Positions 60,080 through 64,000 of a stretch of 64,000 nt of DNA are shown here, in pieces (positions within the stretch are counted from its first letter, which is position 1; every line of letters begins with the position of its first letter). Below the pieces are notes generated by a model. It ran no database searches, was not told the DNA's origin, and was given only the letters and a program-made list of their open reading frames with translations. The stretch lies in NCBI GenBank assembly GCA_014804425.1, contig JAAUZV010000007.1, positions 154,851 through 218,850 of the forward strand. The letters run 5' to 3'. A program made the position numbers and the translations under genes. This DNA is from Lachnospiraceae bacterium (GTDB lineage: Bacteria > Bacillota > Clostridia > Lachnospirales > Lachnospiraceae).

Positions 60080-60637
60080 ATGAACGAGTATCGGATTACG
60101 GCGCCCTTTGCGCAGGAGACGGCAAAGCAGCTTTGCGCAGGGGATTATGTCTATCTTACAGGGACGATCTATACGGCGAGGGACGCGGCGCATCAGCGCA
60201 TGTATGAGGCGTTAGCAAAGGGAGAAGACCTTCCTTTCTCCATAAAAAATAACCTGATCTATTACATGGGGCCGTCTCCGGCGCGCGAAGGCAGACCGAT
60301 CGGCTCCGCGGGCCCGACGACGGCAAGTCGTATGGATAAATATACGCCCAAGCTGCTGGACTTGGGAATGATCGGTATGATTGGCAAGGGAAAGCGCTCC
60401 GAGGCGGTGCACGATGCGATCAAGCGAAACGGCGCGGTCTATTTTGCGGCAGTCGGCGGCGCGGGCGCGCTGTTATCAAAATCCATTACCGCATCTGAGG
60501 TGATCGCCTATGATGATCTTGGCACGGAGGCCGTACGCAGGCTGGAGGTAAAGGATTTTCCGGTGATCGTCGTGATCGACAGTGAGGGAAACGATCTGTA
60601 TGAAACGGCGGCGCAGGCATATCGGAAACAAGCATAG
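60080..60637 (+). CDS. fumB: class I fumarase/tartrate dehydratase, beta subunit
   Basis: A 185-residue subunit. The ATG at 60080 is chosen (NEYRITAPFAQETAKQLCAGDYVYLTG); the longer frame from 60005 overlaps the alpha gene. Family marks: GTIYTARDAAHQRMYEAL, YYMGPSPAREGRPIGSAGPTTASRMDKYTPKLLDLGMIGMIGKGKR, and YFAAVGGAGALLSKSI. With alpha it forms the full enzyme, which in split form is usual in anaerobes. It is Fe-S dependent and oxygen sensitive in the family. Confidence 0.93.
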   Translation: MNEYRITAPFAQETAKQLCAGDYVYLTGTIYTARDAAHQRMYEALAKGEDLPFSIKNNLIYYMGPSPAREGRPIGSAGPTTASRMDKYTPKLLDLGMIGMIGKGKRSEAVHDAIKRNGAVYFAAVGGAGALLSKSITASEVIAYDDLGTEAVRRLEVKDFPVIVVIDSEGNDLYETAAQAYRKQA

Positions 60638-60685
60638 GAAGTTCAGATAGAAAAAGCGGATCACAAAAATGATGGGGAGAAGGCG

Positions 60686-61405
60686 ATGAGACGAATTGCG
60701 GCAATGGTGCTGAGGTTATTTTTGAAGACACCATATTATTTTTTTCGCATATGGTTATGCGGCAGAAAAAAACCGATCGATTATGAGCATAGCTATCGCG
60801 TCATCCGTCATGCGTGCAAAAAGGCGAATCATGCAGGGCGTGTGCGGATTGAGGCGCACGGACTGGAAAATCTGCCTGCGGAAGACGGATTTATGTTTTT
60901 TCCGAATCATCAGGGTCTCTATGATGTATTAGCAATCATTGATTCGTGTGAGCGTCCGTTTGCATTTGTGATCAAGAAAGAAGCAAGTAAGGTGATCCTG
61001 CTTAAACAGATCGTGGCGGCGACAGGCTCCCTGCCGATCGACAGGGAGGATCTGCGTCAGTCCATGCAGGTCATTCATGAGGTCACGGAGCAGGTGCGTG
61101 CAGGCAGGAATTTTCTTATTTTTGCGGAGGGTACGCGCAGCGGACAGGGAAATCAAATGATCGAGATGAAGGGCGGCAGCTTTAAGAGCGCGGTAAAGGC
61201 ACGCTGCAGCATTGTGCCGGTTGCACTCATTGATGCATTCCGGCCGTTTGATGAAAAATCCATCAAACCCGTGACGGTGCATGTCACCTATTTGAAGCCG
61301 ATTCCTTATGAAGAATACAAGGGCATGAAAACAAATGAGCTTGCCGAATTGGTGCGCGGGCGCATTGAGGCATCCATTGCCGCGCAGACAGCAGGCGGGA
61401 AGTAA
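60686..61405 (+). CDS. plsC: 1-acylglycerol-3-phosphate acyltransferase (PlsC-like)
   Basis: A 239-residue lysophosphatidate acyltransferase. Motif I is FFPNHQGLYDVLAI (NHxxxxD), motif II is ATGSLPIDRED, motif III is FLIFAEGTRSGQGN (EGTRS), and motif IV is SIVPVALIDAF. A short N-terminal hydrophobic stretch anchors it to the membrane. It supplies phosphatidate for phospholipid synthesis. GGGGAG and GAAGGCG lie before the ATG. It is 48 bp after fumarase beta and may belong to the same transcript. Confidence 0.93.
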   Translation: MRRIAAMVLRLFLKTPYYFFRIWLCGRKKPIDYEHSYRVIRHACKKANHAGRVRIEAHGLENLPAEDGFMFFPNHQGLYDVLAIIDSCERPFAFVIKKEASKVILLKQIVAATGSLPIDREDLRQSMQVIHEVTEQVRAGRNFLIFAEGTRSGQGNQMIEMKGGSFKSAVKARCSIVPVALIDAFRPFDEKSIKPVTVHVTYLKPIPYEEYKGMKTNELAELVRGRIEASIAAQTAGGK

Positions 61406-61455
61406 GCGGGCAGCACGCTCGTTTTCCTGCAGGCGATAGGAGGAAGGAACGTGTT

Positions 61456-62316
61456 ATGATCTATCTGTCACGGTTTACGTTTCCCGATATAGAAGAAGAA
61501 TATGATTTTTTAATGGGAATCAAGCGTACCTGCTATGACACGTTTTATCCGTTTCAGGTGCTCTCTAAGCACCGGCTGAGGCAGCTTGATTTTGAGACGG
61601 TCACGATTCTTTACGGCGGAAACGGTTCGGGAAAATCAACGGCGCTCAATGTGATGGCGGAGAAGCTTGCGCTGTCGCGGGATACGCTTTACAATCGAAG
61701 TAATTTTTTTGAGGATTATACAAAGCTGTGCGGCTATCGGATGGAGTCGGGTAAAAAGCATTGCGAGGGCAGGATCATTACGAGTGACGATGTTTTCGAC
61801 TTCATGTTAAACCTGCGCACGATCAACGAGGGTGTTGACAATAAGCGGGAGGAAATGTTTGAAGAGTATATGGAGTTGAAGTATTCGCATTTCCGAATGC
61901 GTTCGCTGGAGGACTATGAGCGGCTGAAAAAAGTAAATGGCGCGCGGAGAAAAACGCAGTCCAAATTTATCAGGGAAAATCACATGGATAATGTGCGGGA
62001 GCATTCGAACGGCGAGAGCGCATTTGCTTATTTTACGGACAAGATCACAGAGAACGGACTGTTTTTGCTCGATGAGCCGGAAAATTCGCTGTCACCCGAA
62101 AGACAGCGCGAGCTCGTGCAGTTTATCGGGGATGCGGCACGATTTTACGGCTGCCAGTTCGTGATCGCAACGCATTCTCCGTTTTTGCTTTCTATGCGGG
62201 GCGCAAAGATCTACGATCTGGATGAGGAGCCTGTGGACGTGAAACGGTGGACGCAGCTAGGGAATGTCCGCGCGTATTATGATTTTTTCAGGGAGCATGC
62301 AAGGGAATTTGAGTGA
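61456..62316 (+). CDS. AAA (ABC-like/AAA_21) ATPase of unknown role
   Basis: A 286-residue cytosolic ATPase. Walker A is ILYGGNGSGKSTALNVMAEKL (about 52-72). Walker B is NGLFLLDEPENSLSPERQRELVQFI (about 197-222), preceded by a signature-like EHSNGESAFAYF. An H-loop-like VIATHSPFLLSMRGAKIYDLDE follows. The insert between Walker A and signature is about 120 residues and includes a helix-rich KREEMFEEYMELKYSHFRMRSLEDYERLKK. It resembles the predicted AAA_21/AAA_15 ATPases, some of which belong to OLD-like or defence modules. No nuclease or partner gene is beside it here. It has an AGGAGGAA site. Confidence 0.88.
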   Translation: MIYLSRFTFPDIEEEYDFLMGIKRTCYDTFYPFQVLSKHRLRQLDFETVTILYGGNGSGKSTALNVMAEKLALSRDTLYNRSNFFEDYTKLCGYRMESGKKHCEGRIITSDDVFDFMLNLRTINEGVDNKREEMFEEYMELKYSHFRMRSLEDYERLKKVNGARRKTQSKFIRENHMDNVREHSNGESAFAYFTDKITENGLFLLDEPENSLSPERQRELVQFIGDAARFYGCQFVIATHSPFLLSMRGAKIYDLDEEPVDVKRWTQLGNVRAYYDFFREHAREFE

Positions 62317-62365
62317 GGGATATGCGGGCGAAGAACCTAAGAGAAATGTGCGCGAAAAATAGAAG

Positions 62366-62394
62366 TTGACAAATGGAACAGACATTAGTATAAT
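62366..62394 (+). promoter_or_regulatory. consensus promoter of tRNA-Ser
   Basis: TTGACA (62366-62371), 17-bp spacer, TATAAT (62389-62394). Both hexamers match consensus exactly. The tRNA begins 69 bp downstream of the -10. Confidence 0.9.
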
Positions 62395-62462
62395 TACTGT
62401 TGCGTCAAGAAACAAAGGAATATGTTCCTGCAAATATTGGTAGCGGATGTAATTCAGACTGT

Positions 62463-62550
62463 GGAGAAATACTCAAGAGGCTGAAGAGGCGCCCCTGCTA
62501 AGGGTGTAGGTCGGGCAACCGGCGCGAGGGTTCAAATCCCTCTTTCTCCG
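62463..62550 (+). tRNA. tRNA-Ser (anticodon GCT)
   Basis: An 88-base class II tRNA with a long variable arm. The acceptor stem is GGAGAAA/TTTCTCC, the anticodon loop CTGCTAA (anticodon GCT), the T arm GAGGG-TTCAAAT-CCCTC and the discriminator G. CCA is not encoded. Confidence 0.96.
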
Positions 62551-62602
62551 TTCAAGCAATAACTATGAGCTGCCGAGAAGTAACAGGTATTCCGAATGGA
62601 AA

Positions 62603-62629
62603 GAAGTATCGAAAGGTACTTCTTTTTTT
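62603..62629 (+). terminator. terminator after tRNA-Ser
   Basis: GAAGTATC (62603-62610) pairs with GGTACTTC (62615-62622), one G-U, and is followed by seven T (62623-62629). Confidence 0.85.
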
Positions 62630-63506
62630 ATGCGATTGTGCTTTTCCGGCTGGATTTTTTGTTATTGCTATTAAACAAATTCGCTAAGATACGATCAGGA
62701 ATCATTCTATTTTCCCCGCCCATGCCCAAGGTAATGTCACCATTAGGATTACCATGGAAGTCACTTCCTCCGGTAAAGGCCAGCTTATTTTTAATAGCGA
62801 TATCCTGAAGCTTTTTAGAATATACGGAATCTTGGGACGGATGGAACACTTCGATTGCTTCTAATCCGTGACCCATCAGATTTTTTATTAATAATTCTGT
62901 TTCATCATCAGTCAGCCCATATTCTGCCGGGTGCGCCAAGGACACAATTCCGCCCGCATCATGTATTTTTTGGGTTACAACTGAAAACGGAGGATAGCTG
63001 CACGCAACATAAGCGCTGCCACCTTTGTGAAGATATTTTGCCAGCGCCTCCCGTTCCGTTGATGCGTATCCTTTTTTGACCAATGTTCTTGCAAAATTCA
63101 TACGAGTCAGGATACATTCATCAAATGGTTTTTCGATATCTTCATATTCAATACCTATTCCGACTCTTTGAAGTGCTTTTATGATTGCATTATTATGCTC
63201 ATCTCTTAGCGCTTTTAGTGTCTTCATATATTCATTCATTTTTTCTGAGGAAAAATGATATCCCAAAACATGAATATTAATAGATTTGGTACCAACCGTA
63301 CAACAGGAATTTATCTCAACGCCATTAATGAACCTGATTCCAAGCTCTTTGGCTTGTTTTTCTGCCCTTTCCAGCCCTTTTATGGTATCATGGTCAGTCA
63401 GAGAAACGACTGACAGCTCTTTCTTTTTTGCATGGGACAATAATTCTTCAGGCGTATAAGTTCCATCTGAGTATATTGAATGGAAATGTAAATCAATATA
63501 AGCCAT
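62628..63506 (-). CDS. PHP-domain phosphoesterase (YciV/RNase AM-like)
   Basis: A 292-residue metal-dependent phosphoesterase. The PHP motifs are DLHFHSIYSDGTYTPEEL (I), VVSLTDHDTIKGL (II), FINGVEINS (III), VSLAHPAEYG and a late TGGSDFHGNPNGDITLG (IV). These match the TrpH/YciV branch, one member of which (E. coli RNase AM) trims rRNA 5' ends and degrades pAp. No further domain is seen. GGGAGAAA precedes the start. It is convergent with tRNA-Ser. Confidence 0.92.
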   Translation of the reverse strand: MAYIDLHFHSIYSDGTYTPEELLSHAKKKELSVVSLTDHDTIKGLERAEKQAKELGIRFINGVEINSCCTVGTKSINIHVLGYHFSSEKMNEYMKTLKALRDEHNNAIIKALQRVGIGIEYEDIEKPFDECILTRMNFARTLVKKGYASTEREALAKYLHKGGSAYVACSYPPFSVVTQKIHDAGGIVSLAHPAEYGLTDDETELLIKNLMGHGLEAIEVFHPSQDSVYSKKLQDIAIKNKLAFTGGSDFHGNPNGDITLGMGGENRMIPDRILANLFNSNNKKSSRKSTIA

Positions 63507-63688
63507 TTGGTTTCTCCCTAAGAATCTTTTTGATTCTTTATAGTTAAACGTTCCATGAAGGGCGATAGATCCTAATTTACCGCTTTGATTATATCGTAGT
63601 CGTATACCCTGTTCAATTCATTTTCATGAAACCGCTGAAATTTTTATTAGTAACACGTAAGTTAAAAGGGAAAAATGAAGAAAATCAG

Positions 63689-63718
63689 TTGACAAATAGG
63701 CGTAAAAAATGGTATGAT
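63689..63718 (+). promoter_or_regulatory. sigma-A promoter 1 at the window end
   Basis: TTGACA (63689-63694) with an 18-bp spacer to TATGAT (63713-63718). The transcript would start near 63725 and read into a compact foldable region. The intergenic stretch 63507-63688 shows no gene. Confidence 0.75.
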
Positions 63719-63736
63719 AAAAATCCACCGTCGGTA

Positions 63737-63799
63737 ATGACAGTGGCACAGCGCATCTTAATTAGGCGCTTCGTTTCCTTTTTAGAGGGGAAATGTCAT
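63737..63799 (+). ncRNA. possible three-way-junction RNA element, unidentified
   Basis: A closing stem ATGACA/TGTCAT (63737-63742 and 63794-63799) encloses two hairpins: AGCGC/GCGCT (63750-63754 and 63766-63770) and TTTCC/GGAAA (63774-63778 and 63789-63793). An alternative upstream hairpin uses CCACCGTC/GACAGTGG (63725-63746), overlapping the closing stem, as in a switch. I cannot match it to a known riboswitch. No ORF of note lies in it. Confidence 0.4.
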
Positions 63800-63871
63800 A
63801 TTCAAAGTTAGCACCATTTTTGCAGGATTTGGTTCTGTATACGCAAGGTCAGAAATTTTTTAAAAAACCTG

Positions 63872-63900
63872 TTGACAAGCGGGAAAGTGCGTGCTAGTAT
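63872..63900 (+). promoter_or_regulatory. sigma-A promoter 2 at the window end
   Basis: TTGACA (63872-63877), 17-bp spacer, TAGTAT (63895-63900) with TGC in front (extended -10). The expected start is near 63907. Confidence 0.8.
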
Positions 63901-63906
63901 ATCACT

Positions 63907-64000
63907 GTTGCGGCTCGACCGGAAGGCCGGGAGCGCAGGAGACGGGCAGGGACCCATCCGGCAGGAACAGAGGCTTTTAAGGCATGTTTCGGGGATAGGG
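63907..64000 (+). other. start of a GC-rich structured transcript, cut by the window edge
   Basis: The sequence after promoter 2 changes abruptly to GC-rich and holds a hairpin with GCTC/GAGC (63913-63916 and 63929-63932) around CCGG-AAGG-CCGG. Purine-rich GGGCAGGGACCCATCCGGCAGG follows, with GGG/CCC pairings. No start codon with a ribosome site appears in the visible part. It may be a stable RNA or a regulatory leader of a gene beyond the window. Confidence 0.4.

Noticed and set aside
62596..62808. 70-codon ORF after tRNA-Ser
   Set aside because: It begins in the tRNA terminator and is antisense to the PHP gene; no ribosome site.
63626..63811. 61-codon ORF over promoter 1 and the three-way junction
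   Set aside because: It spans a consensus promoter and the structured element. No ribosome site and no recognisable protein features.
63907..64000. RNase P RNA, tmRNA, SRP RNA or cobalamin riboswitch at the window end
   Set aside because: The diagnostic sequences (GAAAGTCCGGGC, the tmRNA 5' end, GGTCCGGAAGGAAGCAGC-like SRP loop, GCCACTG) were not found. The visible 94 bases are too few to name it.
1..64000. CRISPR array, prophage or insertion sequence
   Set aside because: No regularly spaced repeats, transposase, integrase or phage structural genes were seen on either strand.

Overview
The window reads as the chromosome of a Firmicute of class Clostridia, most likely a Lachnospiraceae relative. 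It opens with the order found next to oriC in Firmicutes: end of yidC, khpB/jag, mnmE, mnmG, rsmG, then parA and parB with parS sites of the Bacillus type. It also carries families common in that group (DUF4446, DUF3881, DUF5104, YesM/YesN-type sugar regulation, two-subunit class I fumarase). No phage, transposase or CRISPR array was seen.

Layout. 1-7300: RNA-modification and origin-proximal genes, interrupted at 2.2-4.5 kb by an AT-rich patch with a 141-bp palindromic element, two small membrane proteins, and a promoter driving a secreted Cys-containing peptide coupled to a small cytosolic protein. 7283-12022: alpha/beta hydrolase, a DegS/DegU-like two-component pair, a secreted SGNH hydrolase and a lipoprotein. 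11436-14283: parS sites and parAB. 14348-18219: DUF4446, HD-GYP, serS and DUF3881. 18311-26462: tRNA-Arg, MATE transporter, a MoxR-DUF58-transglutaminase operon, a TcdA-like enzyme and a DEDDh exonuclease.

26523-44976 is a glycan-use locus. It holds a GH31 alpha-xylosidase, a YesM-like histidine kinase, a surface protein built from three related domains, two ABC permeases, a solute-binding lipoprotein and a YesL-like protein. After an ABC-F gene it continues on the other strand with a second solute-binding lipoprotein, a GH29 alpha-fucosidase and a YesN-like AraC regulator. The enzymes fit removal of alpha-xylose and alpha-fucose, as on fucosylated xyloglucan; this is inference. The ABC-F gene (Lsa-like, ribosome protection) is preceded by a promoter, a 7-codon leader ORF, a potential pseudoknot and an intrinsic terminator, which together look like drug-sensing attenuation.

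45006-46688 is a D,D-carboxypeptidase with a long Arg-rich tail; trmB follows. 47647-57300 is a nine-gene Mrp/Mbh-type cation/proton antiporter operon with four NuoL/M/N-like subunits and no hydrogenase genes. 57449-62316 holds a GtrA-like protein, a membrane protein, a thioesterase, fumarase alpha and beta, an acyltransferase and an AAA ATPase. The end has tRNA-Ser, a PHP phosphoesterase on the minus strand, and two sigma-A-type promoters reading into possible structured RNAs, the second cut by the window edge.

All family assignments are from motif recognition by eye; no database search was run.
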